A stretch of DNA of 64,000 nucleotides, taken from the NCBI GenBank assembly GCA_036250225.1, contig JAPZLL010000024.1, positions 496,001 through 560,000 on the forward strand, given 5' to 3'. Below the pieces are notes generated by a model. It did no database searches and was not told the origin of the DNA. It saw only the letters and a list, made by a program, of their open reading frames with translations. Positions 1-10,227 of the stretch are shown here, piece by piece (positions within the stretch are counted from its first letter, which is position 1; each line of letters starts with the position of its first letter). The position numbers and the translations under genes are program-made. Source of the stretch: Cercophora sp. LCS_1 (Eukaryota > Ascomycota > Sordariomycetes > Sordariales > Lasiosphaeriaceae).

Positions 1-980
1 AGGAGATGGAGGGTAATGGCCAGCTCCCGCTCTTGCGGTTGCATGCTGCTGCCCAAGGCAGTTCAGCGCTTACCTCGGAAACCTGGAGAAATTCCCTGAT
101 TGGCGAGGGTGCCGAAATTGCCGCAGCCCAAACCAGTTGCATCTGGACAGCCCAGGTTGACCAGTTCTGGTTGGAGGCGTTTGAACTGGGTGCAGGTCGA
201 TTGGCTGGCAGTAGGCCGGCACCAGCGACGCGCCCATGACTCACGGTGCATGCATGCATGCACGCGTCCTGCGCCGCTTTCTCTGATCAATTGGATGCGA
301 GATGATTGGGGGCGGGGAATTCCAGGGCGGGCGGCAGGACAGGCGGAGTATGTTGGGGCCACATGGCACGCGTGCATTCGTACCAAGGTGGCTGAGGCAA
401 TGGGGAAGGCGTCGGGTGCAGCCCCAGCGTCTCGGACCGCCAAGCTTTCAACGTCAGTCCTCTGATTGGTTCTGCGGTGCGGTCGCCCCATGGTGGGGCC
501 CGCGTCCTGCACTTTGTTGCGTGCCTCCGGCGTTGGAAATTCGTTCCGCGGGCAATTACTGTCGATGAAGTTTCACATGGTAATCTTGGGACTCACCGCC
601 CGTTTATACTTCTGTACGATCCGGTGATGTGACTTGTTCGTGAACAAGATTTGGCAATGCTGCAGGGAAGAGCCGTCGAGTGCCCTTGGAAATCGGGTGT
701 TGGCCCTGCTGGCAAGTCAGTTCCTGGTTGGGGCCGCCGCTCGAAGCAAGCCGCGCCACAGCATGCTAGATTGCTTCGACAACCGGATGACCCCACAACC
801 AGACATAATCGGCACGGGCACCCCCGGGACTTAACCTCACTTACCTCCACACTTTTTTATTGTTTTAGGTAGTAAAAAAATGGGATTCTACATCTCTTCT
901 GTCCACCAAACAGTTACAAGAGCTTCATTTATCATTTCATAGCCCTTTTTAGGGGCCTTTTTGCAGTCTTATTGCGTGGT
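1..980. other. Gene-free stretch before the first repeat
   Basis: No open frame here has a recognisable protein pattern. A short TGCA alternation lies near 247-262. I see no RNA gene. The stretch ends at the left member of the inverted repeat pair. Confidence 0.5.
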
Positions 981-1340
981 TGTCACGACCCAAGTCATGA
1001 CCTCGAGGAGGGAGCACGGGCCAACCACGGAACACCAATCATTGGGCCCAGGGTGCAACGACCCACCAAGCCCTGCAGAGCCAATCAGGATGGTCCCGAA
1101 GGGAATGGTCCCGAGCTCGGGACCAGAAGGTTCGGGACCAGGCGCCGACCTATCACGAAGGATCCGAGGGTGTTGGTCCCGAGCTTGGGACCGATGGGCT
1201 TGGGACCTGAAGGAAAACATCACGAGTATATAGTTTCGATAGTTGTGCCGACAACTGTGTGAGGACTCTTGGATCCTCACTCTGGCAATATATTGTTCTT
1301 CAGCATCGCTCAGTGAGACCTATTCGCCCGGGACCTCTGG
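981..1340 (+). repeat. LTR-like repeat, left arm of a head-to-head pair
   Basis: It begins TGTCACGACC and matches the reverse complement of 1465-1785. About nine in ten bases agree over the outer ~110 bases, and most differences are transitions. The middle is packed with GGTCCC/GGGACC motifs, followed by a TATATAG and a second conserved block (about 1228-1315). TG at the outer edge, a GC-rich first half and an internal TATA-like motif fit an LTR with U3 and R-U5 parts. A long terminal inverted repeat of a fold-back or MITE-like element would look similar. The inner edge near 1340 is approximate. No target-site duplication was found. Confidence 0.7.
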
Positions 1341-1464
1341 GTCTACGATCTGCTTGACAGTGTATCCCCCCTTTGAGAGTTGTACTAGCCTTCACTCAGT
1401 CACCTTGCACCCACCTTACCTAGAGCATTGGACCGGCCACCTCGGTGTACCTGGAGCAGGCCGC

Positions 1465-1785
1465 AACACTCGGACAATAGGTTTTGCTGAGCGGTGCTCA
1501 AGAACAATGTATTGCTAGTGTGAGGATCCAGGATTCCTCACATAGTTGTGGGTACAACTATTGTAATTATATATCTGTGTTTCCTCTCGTCCCGGGGACC
1601 CGACCTATTCGGATCCGTCCTGTGTGGTTCTCCGTCCCGGGGACCCGGGCTCATCGCCCCGGGTCCTCGGGTCCATCCTGATTGGCTTGTCGGGGCTTTG
1701 TGGGTCGTTGCACCCCAGGCTCAATGATTGGTGTTCCGTAGTTGGCCCGTGCTCCCTCCTTGAGGTCATGACCTGGGCCGTGACA
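1465..1785 (-). repeat. LTR-like repeat, right arm of a head-to-head pair
   Basis: This is the reverse-oriented partner of 981-1340, with its outer end TGACA at 1781-1785. The two arms are separated by about 125 bases of unrelated sequence (1341-1464) with no coding potential. The shared features are the TCATGACC motif near the outer end, GTGCAACGAC, the GGGACC-rich centre and the GTGAGGA..GGATCCTCAC block. Confidence 0.7.
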
Positions 1786-2022
1786 TGGAGCCATTTCTTG
1801 ACCGCTGCACTTGGTGACCAGGCTATTGCTTGCCGGAAAAGACACCCACCAAAGAGGGGACGTTGACCTTGTACCTTTTGGTCAACGGCATCGAGTGTGC
1901 CCTTGTGTCGCGCCATGTCGTTGGCGACGATGAAAGTCATATCGACGGCCATCATGTCACCATGCTCGGTCAGAGCACGTAATTACCAAAGAGATATGCA
2001 GCAGTATATACAAGGCCTGGTG

Positions 2023-5000
2023 CTACATAGTATCAAACCCTTCTTTTAACCTCTTTATGGCCATCCCAGCGGCGCCCCACCAGTTTTGGCGTCTCTCGCG
2101 AGATTTCTGTGGAGGTGGCGTGTCATCGGTTGGGTGGCCGAATGCATTCTTGTCGGGCCTGTTCTTCCAGGACCAACCGGAAAGGGGCAAGGCGATGGAA
2201 CCGGCCGCTAGTTCTTTGGGCCTGGGCCCGTTGTGGACTCGGTAGGGCCGCTCCCGATAGGTCGCCTGATGGGCGGATGCAATCGTGTTCTTGACGTGTT
2301 GAAGGGTTCTGCCGAAATGCTTGAGGCCGTAGAGGCTCGTGACGAGGGCGTCCACTTGTCTCTCGTCCAAGACGCCCCGCGACGGGCCGGCGCCGGTACC
2401 AGCGCCAGCACTAGCACCGCGTGCTCTCTCCCAATCCTTGCTGAGCACTTGGACTAGCTCAATGTGCTTCCTCCTCTCTTCCTGAAGCGCCACGAGTTTC
2501 CTCCTATCGGGCCCGCCTTCCATCTTGACCTTTGTCTCCTCGTTGCGCAAGAGGTAGTCAAGGTAGTCGAGCGTGGCATCGTTGTACGGCGTAATCGAAT
2601 TTTCCTTGAGAAACAATCCAAACCGTGCGGCGGCCTCTTGTATTTGCCTGTGCTCGTCCTTGTACTCCTCGACACGCTTCTCCAACACCTCCATGGCCTT
2701 GGTTTTCAAGGCAATGTCGCTAACATTCTCGGCCAATAGTCTCTGCACCTCGGTGTCGGTCACGGTGGTGGAGTACTCCTCCAGCTCGTACAATACGTGC
2801 AAATGAATCATCCAGTTGTGTCCACATTTTGTGCAAGAGGTGGAACCCCGAAACGCCGTACAATTTTGAAGCCGGTGATGGCCGGTCTTCTCAACCTCGA
2901 CGTCGCTTAGGTAGCACGCCGCGTGACAGTGGGTCTTATAGATGATGGCATTCTTTCCGTTGCCGTCATCCCGGTATTCCACGCAGTCTTGATGCGCGCA
3001 GACGGTGCGTGGCCTGTCAAGCTGCCGGGCTTTGAGCAGAATCTTGTCCAGGTGCAGCCGCTTGCAGAGGTTGTCGCCTGTTAGGCGCGTATCTTTGAGC
3101 TGCTCAACATGATCTTGGCACAGGCTGATATTTGTCTGAATGAGTTGGGATATGTCGGCCATCGGCTTGACCAGCTCCAGAACCAACCGCCGGGCACCAT
3201 TGAGCGTGAGGGTGCTTTGGGTCGGATGAGGCGGCACCCCTTGGAAGTGTTCCAGCAGCCGTCGGGCCTCGTCTCGGGACTTTGACCAGCTTAGAGCAAA
3301 ATCTTTCTCGTCACCCATGACAACGTCCTGCTTGTAGGCTGCCAGGTATCGAAAACTCTCTGAATCGAAGGAATAGGCCGTCTCAGGCTTCAACGGGAGG
3401 GAGACGCCAGCATGGTCGGCAACCTTGGCCAGCAGCATGCTTAGTGGGCCATAGGTATCGCCGGGGGTGTAGTTGCTGATCCTAGTGTTGGTGAAGCCAA
3501 ATGCGACGTTTTGCGCCGCGGCGCGGTGTAGGTGCGTAAGCAATTCCTTGATGCAGAACTCAAATGTGACCGTCAGGCGAGCGCTGTTCGACTTAAGGAG
3601 GATCAAGATGCCATGCAGATGCTGGTAACTGCTGAGAGTGGAGAGAATGTCTGCCATGTTCTTCTTGTCGTAGGCTAAGCCGCGCGTGTCTCCAATGCCG
3701 GGAGTGTCAATCAAGCGGATGATTTGCGATCCAACCGCCACTGGGTATACCATGGTCTGCTGCGTCGCCGACGCTCCCTTGCTCCCGTCATGCTCGTCGT
3801 CTCTGGATCCAACCCGAATCGTGTGCTGCTCCATCTCCAGCCCGGCGCCGGACCGCTTCATGGTCTGAGCGGAAAATGAGCAGGGCACAACCCATTCAAG
3901 CTTGGATGCTTTCGCCTTCCCGAGCGATTCAAAGGTCAGGTAATTGACAAAGGAGTTGATAAAGGTAGACTTTCCAACCCCCGTCTCTCCCAGGATCAGA
4001 ATGTTCACGTACTCTGGCTCCTGCAGTTTCCCGAGGGCCGAGAACAGTCTGTTTTGGTCGTACTTTTCGTATCCCGAGACATGGTCCGAACTATTGCACC
4101 GAAAACCAAAGGTGTCGTAGCGAGCCCTTCCGCAGTTACAATAGATGTACTCATCCGTGTATCCATACTCAAGTGGCTCCATGCACCTCGCGCAGATCCA
4201 CTCTTTTGTCTCATCGTCATCGCAGCTACCCCCGGGACAGGCAGCCTTGACCAACCTTCGATTCAGGGGCCTTTGGATGGTGTCTGTCTCAAGAGACTCG
4301 GCAGGACACACTGCTAAGGATTTGTTGGCTAGAAACGTCTCTGCGGCGACCAAGTCGGCGGTCTTTACCTCGCCGTGCTTGTGGTGGGAGATGCACGGCT
4401 CGATCAAGACCGATCCTGCAGCGTCGCAATCGACAATAGCAACAATATCGTTGGCTTCTCGCCTATCAAGTAGGTCTAGGAGTAGACTGATATGTGCATT
4501 CCACGCCTCGGTATGCTGGATGGCCTGCGAGCTGAATCGGAGCACGTATGCATCCGAACCAGGGTTTCGGGATAAGATGACGCCTAGATCCACACCGTTG
4601 TAGCCGACATACGTGGCGCCCCTCGACACTGCCAGCTTGACAAATGCAAGCTTTTCCAGCTGCGAGTTGATCGCATCCCCCACCTTGAGCTTTACGGCGA
4701 GCACACCATCCTCTTTGTATCGCCGGTGGAGATGCCGAAGGGACCACACATCCCGCGTACCCTGACGAATACCCAGGATGGCTTCGCTGTACTCCCGTTT
4801 GAACTCTTGTAGCGCTGATTGGAGGCTGTGAAGCTGGTCCTCAGTAGCTTGGAGGCAGGCAATTGACAGATAGCGTCTGTATTGTGACCCCAATGTGATA
4901 AAGTCATGCAGCTTGGCACCCAAAGAACCGAAGTCGTCGTACAAGCGGGTGCAAAGGCTTAGGTTGGTCAGGGGTACAGGACTCCAATCCCTGGTGATAC

Positions 5001-5811
5001 CCTCTGCCAACTCCGCCCCCATGATCATGGCGACCATGGTGATGGGGAAGAGAGTATAAGACATACACCAGCCTCTGCCTTGGCGCTCCGCGTTCATCTG
5101 CAAAGGACCGAGCTCGACATACTCGGCGGCTTCGCAAAGGCTCTGCATTGTGATGCCGCCGGACCCTGTTAAGCAGTCGCTGAATGCCGTGATTTCGACT
5201 GGGAGCCCGGCTTCATCCAGCGCCGCACCTGTCTTGTCGCTCTCCAAAGGTTGAGGTCCATTGATAAATCGTCGGAATTTCTCCATGTGCCTGCGGAAGT
5301 CGGACTCGCGATCGGCGGCGTCCTCGTTGGCATCCGCGAGCCAATGCACGACGGAGAAAACAGTCTGAAGACCCCATTCAATCTCGACCAACACATGGGT
5401 CGCTTTGAGGGCTTGCAGGGCCGATGGGTTGAAGTGGTCTCGGAGTTGACGATGGCCGAAATCCAGCCTTTCCCGGCAAGAAGTCATCTTGTGGAGGAGG
5501 GCCGCGTGCAGGAACTGATTCGTGTCGCGCTGCTCGGTGAGGTAGGCGGCGGAGCCCCGTGGTTCGACCAGTCCACATTGAATGCTTGCCCTCATCTCGG
5601 GGTCGATGCCCAGCATGGCGAACCTTTCCTCGTGCGAGTCATGGTAGCCAATGCGCACTTCTCTCTTTGGCGCTTTGGTGGTTGAGATTGCTTGAGGGAA
5701 GTTGTCCGAGCCGCGGAACAAGGAGAGCGGGAGGAAGCAGTCGTTGCACGCATCGTAGAGAGCGCCAATTTGGGCAGTGGTGCCCAGTCCAGGGCGGTGA
5801 AGTTGGCTCAT
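2023..5811 (-). CDS. SNTX/MACPF-like domain fused to an AIG1-type P-loop GTPase
   Basis: This is an intact single-exon 1262-residue protein. Residues 1-260 follow the pattern of the stonustoxin-type branch of the MACPF/CDC superfamily, opening with GLGTTAQIGALYDA and continuing as beta-rich sequence. Residues 280-380 are helical, as in SNTX-family FAT regions. Residues 538-575 form a Cys-rich cluster (C540, C543, C558, C560, C572) that could bind zinc. The G domain has Walker A GETGVGKS at 608-615, the G3 motif DTPGIG at 702-707 and a G4-like FTNT at 773-776, closest in style to AIG1/GIMAP GTPases. A second Cys/His cluster spans 938-998 (C938, C943, H961, C966, C993, C996, H998). Residues 1015-1130 are predicted coiled coil and the tail is basic. 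Role is unknown. By family analogy it may be a GTP-gated membrane-acting or immune-type protein, which is inference. No signal peptide is visible. The ATG is the first in frame. Confidence 0.75.
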   Translation of the reverse strand: MSQLHRPGLGTTAQIGALYDACNDCFLPLSLFRGSDNFPQAISTTKAPKREVRIGYHDSHEERFAMLGIDPEMRASIQCGLVEPRGSAAYLTEQRDTNQFLHAALLHKMTSCRERLDFGHRQLRDHFNPSALQALKATHVLVEIEWGLQTVFSVVHWLADANEDAADRESDFRRHMEKFRRFINGPQPLESDKTGAALDEAGLPVEITAFSDCLTGSGGITMQSLCEAAEYVELGPLQMNAERQGRGWCMSYTLFPITMVAMIMGAELAEGITRDWSPVPLTNLSLCTRLYDDFGSLGAKLHDFITLGSQYRRYLSIACLQATEDQLHSLQSALQEFKREYSEAILGIRQGTRDVWSLRHLHRRYKEDGVLAVKLKVGDAINSQLEKLAFVKLAVSRGATYVGYNGVDLGVILSRNPGSDAYVLRFSSQAIQHTEAWNAHISLLLDLLDRREANDIVAIVDCDAAGSVLIEPCISHHKHGEVKTADLVAAETFLANKSLAVCPAESLETDTIQRPLNRRLVKAACPGGSCDDDETKEWICARCMEPLEYGYTDEYIYCNCGRARYDTFGFRCNSSDHVSGYEKYDQNRLFSALGKLQEPEYVNILILGETGVGKSTFINSFVNYLTFESLGKAKASKLEWVVPCSFSAQTMKRSGAGLEMEQHTIRVGSRDDEHDGSKGASATQQTMVYPVAVGSQIIRLIDTPGIGDTRGLAYDKKNMADILSTLSSYQHLHGILILLKSNSARLTVTFEFCIKELLTHLHRAAAQNVAFGFTNTRISNYTPGDTYGPLSMLLAKVADHAGVSLPLKPETAYSFDSESFRYLAAYKQDVVMGDEKDFALSWSKSRDEARRLLEHFQGVPPHPTQSTLTLNGARRLVLELVKPMADISQLIQTNISLCQDHVEQLKDTRLTGDNLCKRLHLDKILLKARQLDRPRTVCAHQDCVEYRDDGNGKNAIIYKTHCHAACYLSDVEVEKTGHHRLQNCTAFRGSTSCTKCGHNWMIHLHVLYELEEYSTTVTDTEVQRLLAENVSDIALKTKAMEVLEKRVEEYKDEHRQIQEAAARFGLFLKENSITPYNDATLDYLDYLLRNEETKVKMEGGPDRRKLVALQEERRKHIELVQVLSKDWERARGASAGAGTGAGPSRGVLDERQVDALVTSLYGLKHFGRTLQHVKNTIASAHQATYRERPYRVHNGPRPKELAAGSIALPLSGWSWKNRPDKNAFGHPTDDTPPPQKSRERRQNWWGAAGMAIKRLKEGFDTM

Positions 5812-6335
5812 GTTTCCCGGTGCCAGTTGTCAGTTGGTAGAGTTTGTTGTAGCGGCGAGGGAGGAGAAGTTGTTTGATGGTCATATCGGGCGCGAAATCA
5901 ACGCTTGCCAGGGCGAGGGATGTGTGGCAAGCATATCCCGGGTCCAATCGCTCGAGTGAGAGCAAAGGATAGGCTGCTAGCAGAGCGCGCAGTTGCGCAG
6001 GGGTTCCACCCTGTCGACCTCATTGCATGCGCAGTACATCCACTGTAACACGGGGAACTCGCAATCCGCAGGAGCGCGCGGGGTGTTCGGGTCGCACCTG
6101 CGCGATAAACCGAGAGATATCTGGAGGCAACGTTTTCCCCTCGTCGGCTCGTGCCACTTTTTCAGGGCGCCCAATCGGGATCCTTTTGTTGCGGTGAACC
6201 GCTTCCGACGTTCGAGGTTCGGGTAAGGACGGCAGAGATCCTCCGCAGGTCCTCACAGTTGGCAAGGAGTCATGGTTGGAAGCAAGCGACGCGGAATTGC
6301 GATGCCTTGCATTATTTAGCGATATTCAGCAATTA
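5812..6335. other. Intergenic between two co-oriented genes
   Basis: This is the upstream region of the SNTX-GTPase gene and the downstream region of the AAA+ gene. I see no coding exon and no clear TATA box. Confidence 0.4.
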
Positions 6336-8690
6336 CTAGGATTTGTGCAGAGGCAGGAAGACCACCTCGTCCCCGTCGATGGAGAGAACGACGTCCAGTC
6401 CCTTGCCGCGCTCGACAATCTCACCGCTCTCCTCAAGATATACGCCTACCAGCATATCTTCCACCTTTTTCGCCGCTCCACTAAGGCTCCTGGCACCCAG
6501 CTCCCGGAGATAGCCATCCTTAGCCAAAGCAATGCACACAGACGCGTCATGTCGAATACGGAGTCGAATGTCTCCTAGAAGCCACTCATCCTGGCCGGTT
6601 GACAGGCTCACAGGAGCGCGCACTCTGCTGATCAAGGCCCGGAGAAATTTGTGTACAATGACGGCCTGTTCGCCCTCCGAGAAGGGAACAAAGGGGATGA
6701 ACTCGGATATCCGGCCGGTGATGGGGCCCTGTTGGGCACGGAGATATTAATCAGCCATAGATCAAAACTTGGACACTCGGAGAGTTTAAACGCCATCCAA
6801 GAAAAGAGGGGGAAAAGAAGTCAAGGATTCAAATCGATGGTGTGAACATGAAAAGTACGTGATAGAAAGCGAAATACAATGCACAATGGTGGGATAAAAT
6901 ACAGATATGCTTACCCCAAAGTGGGAGAGGAACTCCTTCTTGAGGCCCCTCGACAGCTGTCTGGCTAGCTGTTCTTTGCGCGACTCGTCATCGCTTGTAA
7001 TGATGTCCGTGTGGAGGTCGCAAAAGCTGTGTATTTTATCATCCAGAGCGTTTGTGGCAATAATCCAGATTGTCTTTGAGCAATCCACCGTCTTGAGGTT
7101 TCTGCGGTCCTGGTACTCTCCTAGAAACGCAGGAAGAAGAAAAAGAAAAGCGTGTCAGCAAAACCTGAGGCGCCACCAAAATGCGAGAGTACCCAAGACA
7201 AGCCTACCATTATCAAAAGGGAGGAGTAGTGCCTGGTGGATATCCGACGTTGTCTTTTCAAACTCGTCGAGAAAGACAATGCATGGCTGCTTTGCGTGTC
7301 TGGCCAAAAAGTTGTTGAGCGGCGTGCCGACGTCGGCGCCAGAGTAGGGGTGGCGCGGCCCAAACAGCTCCAGCTCTCGATTGACAATGGCGCAGTCGAC
7401 CACCTCGAGGTCGAGCGAGAGCAGGTAGCCGAGCCGCCTCGCCAGCTCCGTCTTGCCGTGGCCGCTGGGCCCGGCAAAGGCCAGCACCAACGGCCGCTCG
7501 CTAGGGATCATGATGTGGCTGATGAGCTTGCGGAGCAGCCGGTTGGACGCTGTCGTCTGCCCGACCAAAAAGTAGGGAATTTCAAGGACCGCCTGCGCCT
7601 TCTTGCGCACCGCGACCTGGCGCGACCGGGTCGTGGTCGGCACCAAGCGCGCCGCCCTGTTGAGGTAGTAGCGCTGGCCGAGGTTGGCCGTCCTCACGAG
7701 CCTCCGGCTGGTGGCGCCTGTGCACCAGACCGGCACAGGATCGTGACCGCTTCCTTGCAGATTGGGTCCATTGACCGGGAGGTCTTGGTGATAGGGCGTG
7801 TAAAACGCTGGCGGGATCGCATCCGGCGGCGCGCCGAGGCCGAGCAACACGGCAAGCAGCATGGTGGTGTCCTGCTGAATCATCTCGCTCTGCGCAATTA
7901 CAAAGGCCACCAGAGGCACCCCAGAGGCGCCGTGCACGGCCGAGACATTACCGCCATGGGCCGCCCACATCCGGAGAAGAGTTTCATCGTTGCGAGCGAC
8001 AATGTAAAAGATGCTGGGAAACCCTTTTATCTCGTCGTTGATTTCTCGCTCCACCGTGACTCGGCTGTAGTCAGCCAGGTACCTTGCCACGTCTCCCTGA
8101 CTAGCGCCGTGCTGGATACCCCGGACGAGGTTCAAAAGGTCGAAGGGGTACTGAACCGCTTCGTCGGTCGTCGAAGGCTGGTCAGGGAGTGGCAGCCTCG
8201 GCAGGATAAAGTCCCAGTCTGTGATGGCGGTTTCATCCAGGCTGGCGTCCGAGATCTCGGTCGCCTTTGAAACCGGCGTTATTGCTGGGCTTGGTGGCGC
8301 CGTTCCCGCGCAAACCCCTCCGCTGCCGGGTGTAGTCTCGTCGGTCTCCTCAGAGCCCGGCTGAGAGAACAAGGGGGCGCAGACGCCAGCCCCTGACTGG
8401 TCTGTTGCAACCGAGGTTGGCAGTCGGGGAGACGTTGCAGAGCGCGCTTGGTACTTTGCCCAAGTTTTCTGGTGTCTTTTGGCCTGTTCGACATCACCGT
8501 TGGAAGCCTATTCCGCTGGTCGATGAGCTGGAGGCAAGGTCTGACAGGACAGGGCACCAGGGAATATCCATACCTGAAGAGCCGCTGTCGCTCTTTGACG
8601 GGAGCAGCCACAATCCTCCATGACCTTGAGTATGAGACCGTCTAGACTGGGCGACCCCAGGGATCGTTCGGGCGCCGTCTTCCCCGTCAT
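6336..8690 (-). CDS. Clp/Hsp100-type AAA+ ATPase with UBA-like N-terminus and ankyrin-like region
   Basis: Four exons: 8690-8574, 8507-7208, 7120-6915 and 6728-6336. All joins keep frame and give 671 residues. Residues about 20-60, spanning the first intron, resemble a UBA-type helix bundle (VMEDCGCSR..ALQ|ASNGDVEQA). Residues about 165-270 have ankyrin-like spacing. The AAA-2 (ClpA/B) core has Walker A GPSGHGKT at about 385-392 and Walker B CIVFLDEFEK at about 448-457. Exon 3 carries a sensor-1-type strand (IWIIATNALD), and exon 4 opens with RISEFIPFVPFS followed by a ClpB-type C-terminal region. There is one ATPase ring, as in animal CLPB/SKD3, so a disaggregase or remodelling role is likely by family. 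Without these introns the protein would break right after the Walker B region. The ATG at 8690 follows an untranslatable upstream frame. Confidence 0.85.
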
Positions 8691-9294
8691 TCTTAGCAAC
8701 TAGCACGAGTTTCCTAGACACCGCAAGATCGCTTTGATTTTGGCAACAAGGTGGCGGGTTATATGCCTTCACTGCGAGAAAGTAAAGAGGCTTGAAACTG
8801 CAGTGCCATGGTACAAAATCGTGCCTCAATGGAACCCCGGCCAAAGATGCGGGGTGGGAAGGCCATGGTTCCGCTTTTGGACAGAGATGCAGCTGAGGTA
8901 TGCATAGTAGGCCTCACGACTTTCGACGCCATGTAGTGTGACCACCCAACTTGAGTGAATGCTCCAATAGAGTCCCGAACCTTGGCGGGCCCGCATTACC
9001 ATGGTCTGGTTGGCTGTCCAACGCCTAACGTGGCGGGACAACAGACGCCGAACCGACCAGCCAGCCAGCCCCGAGAAGCGACAGGTTGGTGTCTAGGCCA
9101 AATCTTCAGACGAAGCACCCCCTCCTACGGTCCCCAGAAAGAGCGTCCCTTTGCATTGCTCTTGAATATTTTTACCACGGGGAAAAAATTGCAGAGCAGG
9201 ACAATCAGAAGAATAGAGCCAGCAATTTACACCTGGTTCAACTACTCTATTTAGGAACCGGTGGCGAATATCGCAATCTCACATTGCAGCCAAC
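8691..9294. promoter_or_regulatory. Shared divergent intergenic region
   Basis: These 604 bases separate the starts of the AAA+ gene (leftward) and the coiled-coil gene (rightward), so both promoters must lie here. I see no convincing TATA box and no other coding exon. Confidence 0.5.
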
Positions 9295-10227
9295 ATGTAC
9301 AGGACCCGATCCGCCATGTTCCCACACTCCCACCTGGTACGTCAACGCGAACGCGTCTGGCCGGGGGCGACAACAGACGATCAGATGGTCTCGCAGTTGG
9401 AATACCAGCTCAGTTTCTCGGCCGCTACCGCCAGCAACCGACAACGTTTCGAGACCGACACGCCCGCCCGTCCTCTCCTCGTGCTCGACGAAATGGTCGA
9501 CGCGACCAGGGCGTTGGAGTTGCTCGACTCGGACGATGGCCAAGGTGATGCAGACAAGGAAATCGACCGCGTGATCGCAGACCTGCTCAAGGCCGAAGAT
9601 GAAGCCGCCCACTTCAAAGGCGAGCTGCAGAAAAAAGACGTAGAGATACATGGTCTGCAGCGGCAGGTCCACGAACTAGAAACCTTGAGACGATACTCCG
9701 ACCCAACGGGCTCAGCAAGCGCAAGCGCCGGCGAATTACAGGCCGAGATGCGACAGTTGATGGTCGAACTGGGGCGCAGAGAGCAAGAGCTGGCTGACAA
9801 GACACGGGAGTTGGCAGCCAAGGAAAGATCTTGGCGCGAGACGGTTCAACGACTGCAAGGGCAGCACAAGGCAGAGGAGCAAAAGTGGCAGCAAGAGCTG
9901 GCAAAACTACAGATATCCGTGGTTGGCGATGCAGGGTGCGGCCGTGACGACACCGGGCCTACTGAGCTTGTGGAGCGTGCCGAGCTTCAGAAACTCGTCG
10001 ACTTTTACAAGAAGGTGAGCGAGGGGCTTTCGGAGAAAAATGGGAAGCTCAAAGAACAAGTCGAGCAATTGAGTGTTGCGATCGCAGCAAGAGATAAAGA
10101 GCTTGAGGAGCACATAGCCATGATACAGGTGTTGTACGGCCAGAGTGCGGAGGCAGAACGTGAGGTAGTACCTGATGAGGAGGCGATGGCTAGTGGTTGT
10201 CCACAGGGCGACGGAGGGCAAAGGTAG
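9295..10227 (+). CDS. Coiled-coil protein of unknown function
   Basis: A single-exon protein of 310 residues starting MYRTRSAMF. Residues about 95-145, 160-215 and 230-285 are rich in Glu, Lys, Gln and Leu in heptad spacing, so long coiled coils are expected. Repeats such as GRREQELADKTRELAAKE are typical. No catalytic motif, signal peptide or membrane segment is seen. It is divergent from the AAA+ gene and shares its promoter region, so it could be a partner or adaptor, but that is inference. The tail (VVPDEEAMASGCPQGDGGQR) is low in structure. The family is not recognised. Confidence 0.7.
   Translation: MYRTRSAMFPHSHLVRQRERVWPGATTDDQMVSQLEYQLSFSAATASNRQRFETDTPARPLLVLDEMVDATRALELLDSDDGQGDADKEIDRVIADLLKAEDEAAHFKGELQKKDVEIHGLQRQVHELETLRRYSDPTGSASASAGELQAEMRQLMVELGRREQELADKTRELAAKERSWRETVQRLQGQHKAEEQKWQQELAKLQISVVGDAGCGRDDTGPTELVERAELQKLVDFYKKVSEGLSEKNGKLKEQVEQLSVAIAARDKELEEHIAMIQVLYGQSAEAEREVVPDEEAMASGCPQGDGGQR

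Noticed and set aside
7236..8270. 344-codon rightward open frame
   Set aside because: It is the antisense shadow of the AAA+ gene, whose motifs and introns are clear on the other strand.
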